From Chaetoderma sp. LZ-2023a (taxonomy: Eukaryota > Mollusca > Caudofoveata > Chaetodermatida > Chaetodermatidae), in the NCBI GenBank assembly GCA_034401795.1, contig CM067370.1, forward strand, positions 61,730,369 to 61,794,368: a stretch of 64,000 bases of DNA, given 5' to 3'. This document shows, in pieces, positions 31,927-43,333 of the stretch. Within the stretch, counting starts at the first letter, position 1; each line of letters starts with the position of its first letter. The notes under the pieces are model-generated. The model did no database searches, was not told where the DNA came from, and was given only the letters and a program-made list of their open reading frames with translations. Position numbers and translations under genes: made by a program.

Positions 31927-33935
31927 CCCTGGTGCGCGGGCGGCTGCTTGGCTGACGGCGCCTGAGGAACCTGCGCCCCCCTCGCTGCTGGCCGAATCGC
32001 ACGCGGCCGAGGCCGACGCTGCGACGGTGGCTGGCCTCTGACTTGGCCAGCACCACCTCGAGCCTGCAGGGGACGATACGCAGGGGCCGCGGCGCGAACG
32101 TTAGCACGACGCAGCACTTCAAACTGCTCGCGCAGCGCCCTCTGGTTATTCACCAGGGTGACCGTCTCCTGGAGGTGGCGACATCCCTCACCTCCAAAAA
32201 GACCAGGACCCGTCATAGGCGTACGGAGTAGCCTATTGTACAGGTCCTGAGACGGGCACAGATTGTCCAGGGCAAACGTGCGTCTTGCCCGGACACTCCT
32301 GGTCACCGCCCGAGTCATACAGTCCAGCGCCAGGTTAATACCATCCTGGATGGCTCGCTGGACCGTGACCGGGCTTGGCTGGCGCGATGCGGATGCCGTT
32401 ACTACCCCCTGTAACAGCTGGGAGACGTGGGACAGAGCGGCAATCGAAGCCCTCCCACTCTCCTCCGCATCACGCAACGCGGTATTCGCCGAACGCAACG
32501 CGTTCGAGCACAAGACCCCCGTGTCAGAACGGGAGCCTGGCCGCGCATCCTCACCCAAAGCCGCGCGGTCATCCACGCTGGGCTTGGGTACCACACCGTA
32601 CCGCTGGTAATCCAGGGGCACGATGCGACAACGCCTGGCCACCTCGCGAGGGGCCTTCGCGAGACGTCCACTCGAGTTAATGGACGACTCCGCCGCCTTG
32701 AACATGTCCACGACATGCTCCGCCAGCGGCAGAGAAGGCATAGCGTTAGCAGTCGGTTTCCCAGCTAACCACGGCCTGTGGTCACGCTGGCTAGGCGACT
32801 GCTCCACGGGCAGATCAGGCCTAACGCTCACCAACCACTGGCAAGCGTCAGACCAATCCTCCTCCGTGGCTAACTGCGAGCGCTCTACAAGACGGGGTCC
32901 TTCGTCTTCCTCCTGAGCGCAAGCAGTAGAGCTTGACGCCGGGTATGCTGATACACCTGGCAAGCCAGGGAAAACATGCGGGCCTGATAGCACCGGCATG
33001 ACAATATCACTGGTTTGACCAGGAGCAGGCACCGTGGCAGAGCGCGGGGTATATACCGCCCCACCACGGCCCCGGCCAGCACCAGCAACACCCGCGGCAA
33101 GCCGAGGTATGCGGTACCGCTGGCCATCAGCAGCGCCCTGGGCCACCACCTGAGCCGCGGACTTTACTCCAGGGTGAGTAAAACCATGGAAGAAGCCGCC
33201 TGTATTCCCCGCGAGGGGTGCACAAACTTCTTCATCCATGTCCACGTCGTCAGACGGCGACCCTAGCAGGTAATCCTCATCACCCTGGTCAGAAAGATTA
33301 GACCCCGGGTCAGCAAAGAGAGCTAACCCGGGCTGACCAGGAACGGTGCCATAGGAGGTACTGGCCACCGCGGCGTGCGGATACCCCTGGACTGATAAGC
33401 AGCCCGCGGGTTCCAGCGACAACCGTCCACGGTCCCCTATCGGCGCGGCAATAAGCCTGCTGCCAGGGCCGTGGAACGCCCCCTCTAATGGGGCCACCTC
33501 TGGATCGTCGAACAACGGAAGCGGTCTAAGGAAAACCGATCCAGAGGCGGGGATTACCTGCTCCGAAGCCGATGATGAGGACAGTAAAGGATTTGGTCCA
33601 GGAAGCATGCCACGAAGCAACCCTGGAACCAAATCCTTTATTGTCCTCTTCATCTCTCCCAACATCTCGGTCCGGAAGGCCTCCATATCCACCGCGGACG
33701 AGACCTTCCCCTTACCCTTCCTACTTACAACCTCTCGTTTCCGCTTCTTCTTCTTCTCCTCCTCTACCACCTTGTCCGTCGCCTGTAAGCAGCACAAGAA
33801 TTCGGACATTAACTCGCCCCCCCAGTGCTTACATATGTCACAATTAACCAAGGGACCACAAGGGCTACATTGATAGCACAGATGAGGCCAGAACTTTTCA
33901 TGAAGAAAACGTCCACAGGACGCGCAACCCGGTCC
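31872..33935 (-). CDS. E3 gag main exon
   Basis: Begins at the acceptor at 33,935 in phase with the leader at 34,700-34,750. Cys cluster intact ('GCASCGRF', 'LCYQCSPC', 'CDICKHW'); seven-G run in frame; 'EFLCCLQ' has one Cys more than E2. Arg/Gly-rich tail ends 'GSGRGYRS'. Without splicing, translation could begin at the Met at 34,001. Confidence 0.85.
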   Translation of the reverse strand, partial: GPGCASCGRFLHEKFWPHLCYQCSPCGPLVNCDICKHWGGELMSEFLCCLQATDKVVEEEKKKKRKREVVSRKGKGKVSSAVDMEAFRTEMLGEMKRTIKDLVPGLLRGMLPGPNPLLSSSSASEQVIPASGSVFLRPLPLFDDPEVAPLEGAFHGPGSRLIAAPIGDRGRLSLEPAGCLSVQGYPHAAVASTSYGTVPGQPGLALFADPGSNLSDQGDEDYLLGSPSDDVDMDEEVCAPLAGNTGGFFHGFTHPGVKSAAQVVAQGAADGQRYRIPRLAAGVAGAGRGRGGAVYTPRSATVPAPGQTSDIVMPVLSGPHVFPGLPGVSAYPASSSTACAQEEDEGPRLVERSQLATEEDWSDACQWLVSVRPDLPVEQSPSQRDHRPWLAGKPTANAMPSLPLAEHVVDMFKAAESSINSSGRLAKAPREVARRCRIVPLDYQRYGVVPKPSVDDRAALGEDARPGSRSDTGVLCSNALRSANTALRDAEESGRASIAALSHVSQLLQGVVTASASRQPSPVTVQRAIQDGINLALDCMTRAVTRSVRARRTFALDNLCPSQDLYNRLLRTPMTGPGLFGGEGCRHLQETVTLVNNQRALREQFEVLRRANVRAAAPAYRPLQARGGAGQVRGQPPSQRRPRPRAIRPAARGAQVPQAPSAKQPPAHQGARGAGRGARGSGRGYRS

Positions 33936-34413
33936 CTGAAACAGGGCAAAGGACAAGGAGTATGAGCAACTAGTTAAGCTTAGAAACTCAAACCAACTCA
34001 AAGAGAAGGAAAACGATCATAAAGATCAAAATACATCAGAAACCAGCATAGCGCTTGAATTGCTGATAAATACATAGCCAGGCTGATTATGACGTCATTA
34101 ATCCCGTGACAGGAAAAATTCGATCCCAACAAAACATCCAAGTGCAAGGACGAATTGTATGCTGAATGGATAAGTCGACTATACAACCATCAGATACATA
34201 TAGATAACTCTTTTCTGGCAAAAATGTTAATTATCTCCCTTTGTTTGTTTACAATAATTAACATCACCACATTATCAATAACTAGATACCTGACACTTTG
34301 TATAGACAAACCATCCAACGTGACGAACCGGAGAACTCCACCATCTGCACGCCTCTTAACTCTCTCCACCTCATGGGGAAGGAATTGGATCAAGAGGGCA
34401 AAGTGAGAAGACC

Positions 34414-34419
34414 TTTATA
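34414..34419 (-). promoter_or_regulatory. TATA-like box in E3 leader intron
   Basis: Minus-strand 'tagtataaaggtc'. Confidence 0.35.
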
Positions 34420-34699
34420 CTAGGCCTCCAACTCACTGGACATAATTTTTCATTTGGTTAGATAACCTAACAGTGTTAGTAGGAAATGGAACCATAGTGG
34501 AGAGAAAACTAACTCTCTGCTGCTGTGATGTCACCACCTAGCGTCATACAGACCTGTGGACATAAACAGAAAGAGAAATTAGTCCTAGGTAGCACCGAGT
34601 TGACATAAACCAACTAACCAAGGCGCTTATCACGGTAAACGCGAGTCCCGGAAACACAATACACCGGGAAGAAAACTCGCTAATTTTACTAGAAGTCAC

Positions 34700-34750
34700 C
34701 TGATTTAAAGGTCCTAAGTACTCCTGTGGCGAAGTGTTCCCTCCTGCCAT
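34700..34750 (-). CDS. E3 gag leader exon (17 codons)
   Basis: MAGGNTSPQEYLGPLNQ, donor CAG|GTGACT. Intron 33,936-34,699, 764 nt. Unspliced frame continues to 34,544. Confidence 0.65.
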
Positions 34751-34836
34751 CCAAATCAGATACTACCACTCCAAAATAACACCAATTAAACAGTTTAAGA
34801 GCAAGAAAAGCTTATGTTTCAAAAAGACATGTGTGT

Positions 34837-35036
34837 TCTCTTTGCCAATAATCTAGCAAAGAGGAAGTGCTAGTCTGCGCATGCGCGGTGGTGGGGCTGG
34901 CATCCGCCAGACTACGCTCTGACTCCCTGCCCAGTAGGGGCACCTAACTGTTTTAAATCTGAGTGTTTATTGAGTGAAAGCCAATATTTAGCAATATCAA
35001 AAGTATTAGGGAGGTAAGTATACTCTTGAAGTGAAA
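34837..35036. repeat. E3 5' inverted terminal repeat
   Basis: NRF-1-type palindrome GCGCATGCGC at 34,877-34,886, with 'aggaagtgc' beside it. Confidence 0.9.
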
Positions 35037-35699
35037 TACTTATTGTGTTTCAGTTTGAATCGATCTTTCAAATGTTCTAAGAATTATCATATAAGATACA
35101 CATGAACATAAGGACAGAGCATAAATTATATAACACCCAGCTTTTAAATTGGGGCATAATTATTTAGTTAAAGCATATCGTCAACAGACCAAGCAATGTT
35201 ACTGTTAATTCTTCAAAAGTATTCGTCATTCAACCTCAGTAATTAGACAGTAATGATGATTTAACACTGCTTGCTGCTTATGACAATAGAGTGGTTTATT
35301 CTTACATGTGTTTGATGTGCCTTGATGATTAGAAGCTGGCTTGTTATCTCATTTGGTAACTGACTGCACACCACCCTGAGACAGAAAATAACTACATTCT
35401 AATTAATTGTATCACCTTTGAGTCCATATTATCTTATAGCACTGCACTATGAAACATTAAAATACTATCACAAAAGCCATATGGTACTTCACACACCTAA
35501 ACCATGGTCAACTAGAATGTGCAGTTAATGGTGCTGCATCGCAAATCCCCATGCTTTCCCCTCAACTTTCATGTTTGGCCCATCTCTCCCCCACACCTCG
35601 CACCAACCTGGGGATGAAGCCTAATGTAAGCATTACTCCAAATCTGCAATCATATGGGTAACGTGCATAAAAAATTTGGTTGAATTCTGCTGATTCTGA

Positions 35700-35825
35700 C
35701 ATTCTGATGCCATGATCACTAAAGCCATGATCACTTAAGCCATGTGGTACATGACACGTTTAAGCCATGTGGTATGTCACATACACCATGATAAAGAAAG
35801 CCACGTGGCACATCAAGCACCTAAG
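35700..35825 (+). repeat. Short degenerate direct repeats
   Basis: About five imperfect units around 'aagccatgtggtacatga', each 20-30 bp; a further unit at 35,475-35,500. Confidence 0.5.
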
Positions 35826-37947
35826 CCGCTGTACGAATCGTATGTCTTTGCTATTTAATAAACATTCTGTTGAATACTTTAAAACTAATTTGACTGCACC
35901 CAATCAAACTTTTTTCAAAATATTCAACATCTTACCTGTATAATTTTCTGGAAATTGATAGTCAGTGAGTTCGGAGATTGATCACAACACGAGTGAGGTG
36001 TGGGTGGAGCTTAGCTACAGATGGATGGGGCATAGCAAAAACTGGAATGGTCCATTCAACATGGTGGTGTATATTCAATATACTGAACCATACATGGGTG
36101 GTCACTTTGTGATGATCTGTGCAGAGTTATACTTTTAAAAAAGTGATTAAAGGCCTTGTGAGGACGAATTTCAATTAATTTTATGATCTATTGCACTATT
36201 TAAATACATTAACCTCACTTTGGAGTGAGAAAAAATATGTTAGACAGCCCAATAACGGGATTAAATAATGCCTCAGTCTAAAACACGTCACCGCTTGCAA
36301 TGACATCACACCGGGAACGGTTCTGTGAGCTGGGTCGATATTTCTCTGTGGTTAGTACAAAGGTAACGTATTTTAAAACGTGCATTTAACAGGATAGACT
36401 TCACATACTATAACATAATTTATCTCAGGTTGAAGCTAATTCTTCAAGAAATAAAAAAATTATAATTCTTGAAAATCTATTAGGATAATAAATGGTTTTA
36501 TGGGTAGCTATATTCGCATATTAATAGGCCTAGGCCAGTAAACATTGGGCAATAAATAATAAACACAATTGGCAATATTTCAATGTATGGGACAAATAAT
36601 CTTTAGGGACTAACAGTAGTAGGCCTAATTGCGGATTTAATAATGCCATCCTTGAAAACATCCGGATTGGTAAATATCGGAGATGAATGGGTGTGAGTGT
36701 GATGAGGTGGGTGGGAGAGGTTGAGGATGGCTGTATGTGGGAGGCCTACATAAATTTGCGCACATGCCATTTTTCTGCTCTCTGATTTAAATATGCCCAT
36801 ATTGGCATGAATAATGTAAGTAGTGAAACAGTATTCCTTGGTCATTGTTTCCATGCGTAAATGCAATCTATAATTTTGCTAAAATAGTGCAATTATTCAT
36901 ATCTGAAAGAAGATGTAGGTTACAGAGTACAGTTACAATAGTTTCTGAAAATGATGAAAGTAAAATTGTGTGTCTTAAGTCAGTTCCAGGAGTGAGACTT
37001 TCAGTGATTTGACCATAATTGTTTACCTATATGCTATATATTTTAACAAGGAGTTTGCATGAGACAGAGACATCAGACATGGATTAACACGTTAGATTCA
37101 ACAAAGTGGTGTGTGGGGTGAGTACCACCACCACTATGGCCACAAAAACTTCTTCCGTGCGATGTAAGTAGCCTACATAAATATTTCAATGTTGTGAAAA
37201 AGCAAAACTTTAGTGAATAAACAAAATTTTAAATAAGGAGTTGAACCAGATGTTTAGAAATCGCTAGCGACCGGGCCAGCCCTGACGAATAATTTGTTGG
37301 AAAAAATGTGCATAGCAGTAACTGCTAAACAAATCAACTAATGCATAGCAGTTCATAGCACTTGCATAGCAAACAAACTGTGTTGAAACTGGTTGGTGTT
37401 CCAACGGGGACTAAGGACTACCAGACCTGGCAAATCAGTAGTCCATCTAAAAAACTAGTAGTCCGTAAGGCGTGTAACATGCGACACGTAGTTTACACAA
37501 ATTGCACAAATCTGACATGAACAGATGGTTGAATAATTAATAATGGACTTCTGAGAATGTTATTGAGGATAGTGTATCAGTCTTCAGGTCTACAGTAGCC
37601 AGTATTGTTATTTGTCAGTATAACATATGTCAGATTCAGAATATGCATGTACTGGCTCTGGCCAAGGCCAGGGAGTATAGGAAACCTAAAATAATACGTA
37701 TTGGCAGATTTGGCAATTACATTGATTGGAAGCTGTTGCTGCTTATGCAGCAACATATCCCAGTCAAATTATTTTCAAAAAAATCAATAATGTTCCACCC
37801 ATGAATACTGTGATTTCATTGACTGGGGTTAACATATATTTTGTAACTTGCCAACCTACATCACATATTCCTTTCAACTGGTAGGCTAAACAAAGTACAC
37901 ATCATTCAATACAATGTAAGACGGCTGAATAGTGTTAGTGCTTAACT

Positions 37948-37989
37948 GGAAGCTGTTGCAGGCTATGGCAGCTGTGAGCAACAGCTTCC
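37948..37989. repeat. Short hairpin
   Basis: GGAAGCTGTTGC and GCAACAGCTTCC, perfect 12-bp arms, 18-bp loop. Confidence 0.6.
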
Positions 37990-39603
37990 CCCAACCCTGC
38001 CCCCCCCCCCTTAAAAACTTGCAACATATTCAACAGCTTAGTAAGATGAAATTGAGTTTCTGCGATACTATGATTTAAAAATTACTAATGGTTACTCTGG
38101 CTTAAATAGTGAATGATAAAAGGTTTTACTGTGATCAGCATCTATCAATCGGTCCACCGTGTTACTAGTTTTACTACGAATACTACGAATGCTATGTATA
38201 GAGATACTACTACGTCATTCATAAAATTACCACGTAAAACTTTGTTTATTTTCTTAACAGTCGGTAGTTTCCTTGCGATTCATTGTTTGCTTTCTACATA
38301 GTTATATTTATTAACCAATAATCTTGCGAGAAAGTATGTTCCCGACTTTGGAGAAGAGTACTCGAGAACACTCTCGCGCATGCGTCGATCTTGGCGACAT
38401 GCCATTCTAAATCTGTTGCTTGCGCGAATCAAGTGCGATACACCGCCGTAGCATGGCTAACTATACTGTGTTGGCCTTGATTTGGGGATGCGCTAACAGG
38501 AGTTTAGCATTCGCGATGATATAACTCAATTTCCGAGACAAACATTGTCTAAATCGACCAGAATCAGCCTAGATAAACTTGTATTTTTAAAGTTGATCAT
38601 AACGCTAACTAATAATGAGGCAATGATCAATAGCCATAACACCCCTATAGGAGAATTTAGATTTACAAGAGAGTCTGTTACGAGCAATATGTCGACGACT
38701 GTGAATACCCCGTGATACATATTGCGAGTTTCCGACTGGTGTCCAAACTCAAAACTGAAGTCTGTAACAGTTTATTATTATACCAGAAGAAGGAAGCCGC
38801 TAACGCATGCGCGCATCTCTAGCTTTTAGAATTTTGATCTATAGAGCGCTTACTGAACTCACGTCGCCGACGGTCATTTGTCAAATAGTGAAGGATTCTG
38901 GAAGGTATGAAGATATGCGCTCTATAGCTTTATATGTCTATGGACTATATCGGAAATCAGTCTCCAATGCATGCGCATCTCGCTTCCTTACTAAATTTGA
39001 GCTTTGCAACTTTTAGCGACTTTTTATCAAAAATATTTCAAAATTAAGTGAATTGACTGTATTTTACATCAAAATTATGTATTGCAGCAAATAGCTATGC
39101 GAAGTTGTGAATGTGTAGCAACAGGTACTCATTTGCATCGCATTTTGTGATGCGATACCACTCAAAATATTCCCTAAGCGCATCGTCTTTACATACAGTG
39201 CAACTCATAAATAAGTTTACATGCTTAAAAAACAAAAACAGAAACATGTTAGTTAGTACCATATGAATATGATGTAAGGAATGTTCTGTTTAATATTTTG
39301 AACATAAGTGGGTTGGAATCCAATTATATTCAAAATACTGTAGCATAGTGAACATTTGTATGTGACCCTTCAACTCATGCAGATGGCAGTGAAAGTCGCA
39401 CTGTCCTTGCCTAAAATGTAAAAAAAACACTTGTGTTCTTGATACTATTTTACGTAGACTCTAAACAAACAGATTAGTTTTAGTAATAGATTTATATTTA
39501 ATTGGCATTTTAGTTAATTTTAAGCACCTAATTGCTATATTGCAATCATAAATTTATTCATAGGCCTATACAATGGCAAAGTGTGATCGGTCATGCCACA
39601 GTG

Positions 39604-39808
39604 TAAACGAAATCACGGATTTCTTTTTTCACTAGAGTTGATACTTACCTCCCTAATACTCTTTGATATTGCTAAATATCGGCTTTCACTCAATAAAACA
39701 CTGACTAAAAAAGTTAAGTGCCCCTGCTGGGCAGGTAGTCAGGTGGATGCCAGCCCCAGCACCGCGCATGTGCAGACTAGTACTTCCTCTGACTAATTTA
39801 TTGGCTGA
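39604..39808. repeat. E4 3' inverted terminal repeat
   Basis: Pairs with 60,286-60,468. Several differences from the others ('aatcacgg', 'tgactaaaaaag'). Confidence 0.85.
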
Positions 39809-39872
39809 CACTATGCAACTTTACAAGAACCTGAAGAGCGAGCCTTAGTGGGGCGGAGAGGCTGGGTCCGTA

Positions 39873-39975
39873 TTAGGGAGGTAAGTATCAACTCTCTCGT
39901 GAAAAAAGAAATCCGTGATTTCGCTTATTTCACTCCAAGAATATACTCACCTCCTTAATATTCTTTGATATTGCC
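39873..39975. repeat. E4 internal complementary region
   Basis: Same layout, but the junction reads 'cgcttatttc', so the minus-strand poly(A) signal is AATAAG here. 3' UTR follows to 40,483. Confidence 0.85.
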
Positions 39976-40483
39976 AGAATTCGTCAGGGAATTCGGCGGG
40001 AGGGAGGCGAGGTCAAAAGACCAGCTCTTCCCTATGCTCTTTTCTGCGTTTAAGGCACTTAAACTTCTGAAATTGTGTGGCAACACAATCAGGAATAGAT
40101 TTGAACATCGGCTAACACAACCGATGGCTGAGAAATGACCATATGTCATATGCGCTCCCCCCACCACCCATCTTCTTGAGAGGAAGACTGAATGACCTCA
40201 AGTTCCATGTACTATAGGACATCAAACGAAAAGGCTTCATTTTCATAAACTCTCAATAATGAACCACACATAAAACACGCACCATCACCATATTAATAAC
40301 GAAGGGTCACGTGACAATACAATTAACAATTAACAACACATAAACAAGCCTGACCGTGTGGAGTTTGGCTGCTGTCATCATCTCCCCATTGGTGAAGACT
40401 GATGCAGTCCAAATAAGTGTTTTTTTGATTAATTGTGAAATATATAAAAAATGAGGAAACCTCATCAAATATGTACACCTAAA

Positions 40484-41357
40484 TTACTTTTTCAAAATCG
40501 ATAAGGCAAGATGATTCGAGGTGTCACGGAGGTAATGGTCTGTAAAGCTTGAGTCACAGTGCCACTGAGCTACCGACATAATGTCATCCACAGGGACCCC
40601 ATTAAACAGGGCAGTGGAAGCCACTACGCCACGGACACTGTGAGCCTTGGCCATGTCAACTTGTTTACCTGTGGCAGATTTATGACAAAATTGAATACAC
40701 TACAATCCACCTGGAAATGGTGTCCTTAGACGCCCTGCCATGGGGTTCAATATATGACAACCATAACACTGTTGGGTCCGTCCGCCATTCCTGAGTACGT
40801 TGTTTGTACCGGTTTAATGCTCGGACTGGACACCATGCTTTTGAATTAGGATCATATCTAGTCAAAGCTGGCAAAGATATGGCGTGACCTGGATATTTCA
40901 AAAACTGATTCTTAGCCATGAAATTAATCCTAGGTAGACGCTTAAGGCCTTCCCCTGTAACCATAAAACGGTCTGCCTCGGCTGATAAAAAATACAGTTT
41001 TAAGTGTCAACATTTTCATAGAAATGGAACTAAGTGGTTCAAAAGGCTTATCACCTAATACCTGAAGCACTGGGGGATTCCTTGGTCTTGGATTGCCCAT
41101 GCCCTTAATTAAAGTATTTAATGTACTTACTTCATCACTTCCCCTATTAGCCAAGCAAGGGATAACTGACATTAAAGCCAATTTATAACCAGCAATAGAG
41201 TTAGGCTTGAGGTTATAGGCATCATACAGGTGACAGAGGAAATCAGCTACTACCTGAATAGAGGAATCCATTGGATTAATACATCTTTTTGAGCACCATT
41301 CCGCAAATCTGTTGATTTTATAATTATATGCTCTGGAGGTTGACCCCCTTCTGGCTT
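40484..41357 (-). pseudogene. E4 tyrosine recombinase remnant, first catalytic motif deleted
   Basis: C-terminal block from 40,484 keeps the HxxR/W/Y region. A deletion at about 40,988 removes the 'AARRRSEIHAL' segment with the first catalytic arginine. Another near 41,072 removes about 10 codons, and a third near 41,357 removes the initiator Met region. Frames 40,680-40,964 and 40,942-41,271 are the surviving pieces. Not functional. Confidence 0.88.
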
Positions 41358-42416
41358 ACTCAGAAAAGCCCTCCTTAATTCTAGATTCCTTGACAACATC
41401 CACACAGTCAATCTGAACATTGACGGATTGTTGTGAAGGGCCTTGCCCTGGAAGATAATATTGTCTATCAGAGGCAGAGGAACCGGATTGCAGACCAGAA
41501 TGTCCAGCAGATCCGTATACCATGATCGGCTTGGCCAATTTGGGGCGATCAGAAGCACTTGGCACTCCTCCTGTCTGACTTTCTGAAGAATATTTGGAAT
41601 CAGGATTGCTGGAGGGAATGCGTATGCCTACATTCCACCCAGCTGATAGCTAGCGCATCTGTTGCGATAGCGCTCGGATCTGGAATCGGAGAGACGTACG
41701 TCGTCATCTTCGCATTCTTCTTCGTTGCAAATAAATCTATGTTGGGTTTCCCCCAGTGGTTGAACAGACGATCCACCACACATTGATTCAGTTGCCATTC
41801 CGTAGGTAAAACACTCATCCTTCAGCTCAATGAGTCTGCTAACAGATTTAACCTTCCCAGAATATGAACTGCTTTCAAGGTAATCCTGTGATTCAGGCAC
41901 CAGCAAAGTAGTTTCCATGTCATCATAGAGACTGAGCGACTTCGTTCCGCCATGGCGGTTTATGTAAGTCACTACTGTTGAGTTGTCTGATCGAATTAGA
42001 ACACTCTTGCTCTGAACTTTCTGTAAGAAATGTTCCAGGCTCAGGACTACTGCTCGTAATTCCAGTAGATTTATATGTTCTTTTGACTGTTCCAGATTCC
42101 AAAGCCCTGATATCGTGGATTCTTCCAGGCAAGCTCCCCCCACCCCACCCCCCCACTGATGCATCGTTAACTGAGGGTGAGGAGGGGTTAGCATCACCCC
42201 GCTAGGAGATTCTCTGTCTTCAACCACCATTGTAGGTGGTGAATTAGAGGCTCCAGCACTGACATGTTTGAGTCCAGTGAACCTGTACTCCGAGTCCATT
42301 GCGTCATGAGAAATAACTGGATCGGCCGCCTGCCTGGTGCACACTGACTGTATTACTGAGATGAGTATCTGAACCCTCTCCTGAGTAGGATAAACATATC
42401 CTATCTCCAGATGGAA
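41358..42416 (-). pseudogene. E4 RT-RNase H-MT-like remnant, C-terminal part
   Basis: Pieces of the MT-like region (41,250-41,558, 41,600-41,818) and RNase H (41,628-42,344, 'HINLLELRAV', 'RSDNSTVVTYINR') with frameshifts. A deletion near 42,335 removes part of the RT connection. Broken at 42,416 by E5 and continued at 49,468. Confidence 0.85.
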
Positions 42417-42635
42417 TAAACGAAATCTAGGATTTCTTTTTTCACGAGAGAGTTGATACTTACCTCCCTAATACTTTTGATATTGCTAAATATTGGCTTT
42501 CACTCAATAAACACTCAGATTTAAAACAGTTAGGTGCCCCTACTGGGCAGGGAGTCAGAGCGTAGTCCGGCGGATGCCAGCCCCACCTCCGCGCATGCGC
42601 AGACTAGCACTTCCTCTGACTAGATTATTGGCTGA
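42417..42635. repeat. E5 3' inverted terminal repeat
   Basis: About 165 bp are shared with the inverse of 49,271-49,467; the outermost about 38 bp are unique to this end. Confidence 0.92.
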
Positions 42636-42700
42636 CACACATGCAACTATTAAGAGCCTGAAGACCGAGCCTCTGTGGGGTGGAGAGGCCGGGTCCGTAT

Positions 42701-42802
42701 CTAGGGAGGTAAGTATCAACTCTCTCGTGAAAAAAGAAATCCTAGATTTCGTTTATTTCACTTCAAGAGTATACTTACCTCCCTAATACTTTTGATATTG
42801 CC
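42701..42802. repeat. E5 internal complementary region
   Basis: 42,701-42,755 is the reverse complement of the 3' ITR outer end; 42,756-42,802 is the reverse complement of the 5' ITR outer end. In the DIRS model this splint aligns both ends of a linear intermediate for circularisation. Confidence 0.92.
42752..42757 (-). terminator. Poly(A) signal AATAAA at E5 ICR junction
   Basis: Minus-strand AATAAA created at the joint. A GGAG|GTAAGTAT donor-like sequence lies about 25 bp 5' of it. Confidence 0.5.
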
Positions 42803-43333
42803 AGAGTTCGAAAGTGAATCTGGCGGGAGGGAGGCGAGGTCAAAAGACCAGCTCATCCCTATACGCTTTTCTGCGTTTAAGGCACTTAAACTTCTGAAAC
42901 TGTAAGAAAAAACAGTCAGGATTTGACTAACCATCGGATAACACCACCGATGTATGAGAGATGACCGAATGTCATATGCGCTCCCCCCCCCCTCCTTCCT
43001 GGGAGGAAGAGTCGACTGACCTCAATGTCCTATACGCTCTCTACGTACAAGTGCCATGTACTACAGGACAGAGACGAAAAAGCTCCATTTTCGTAACTCT
43101 CAACAATGAACCACACAAATACACAAACCATCACCATATTAATAACGGGTAATCGTGACAATACAATCAACAACGGACAACACATGAACAAGACTGACCT
43201 TGTTGAAAATGGCTGCTGACATCATCTTCCCATCGGTAAAGACTGATGCAGGCCCAAAAAAGTGGGTGTTTCCATAAATTAATTGTGATATATATAAGTA
43301 ATGAGGAAATCACCTCAAAAAATATAAACCGAT

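Larger units (their letters stand above)
27997..35036 (-). mobile_element. DIRS element E3 (solitary)
   Basis: 7,040 bp, inserted in plain intron DNA between 'taggataaac' and 'tacttattgtg', no duplication. ITRs share 'cagatttaaaacag' and 'tagtctggcggatgc'. Gag and recombinase are open; the RT ORF has a 14-nt deletion. 3' UTR 28,383-28,915 non-coding. Very similar to E5 through all coding parts, so both insertions are recent. Confidence 0.95.
35037..39603. other. Intronic stretch between E3 and E4
   Basis: No convincing exon on either strand. It contains short 'aagccatgtggtacatgaca' repeats (35,700-35,825), a copy of the 290 repeat at about 35,858, a 12-bp-arm hairpin at 37,948-37,989, a repeat like 25,561 at about 37,728-37,790, and a patch with three CGCATGCGC-type palindromes at 38,375-38,980. 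Confidence 0.5.

Noticed and set aside
28916..32122. 1,068-codon ORF in E3 as a natural RT-recombinase fusion
   Set aside because: It results from a 14-nt deletion that E5 and the others do not have; the join destroys the RT.
36603..36866. 87-codon minus-strand ORF in the E3-E4 gap
   Set aside because: Simple His/Thr-rich run from a CA/TG-rich tract, no splice sites in phase and no homology recognised.
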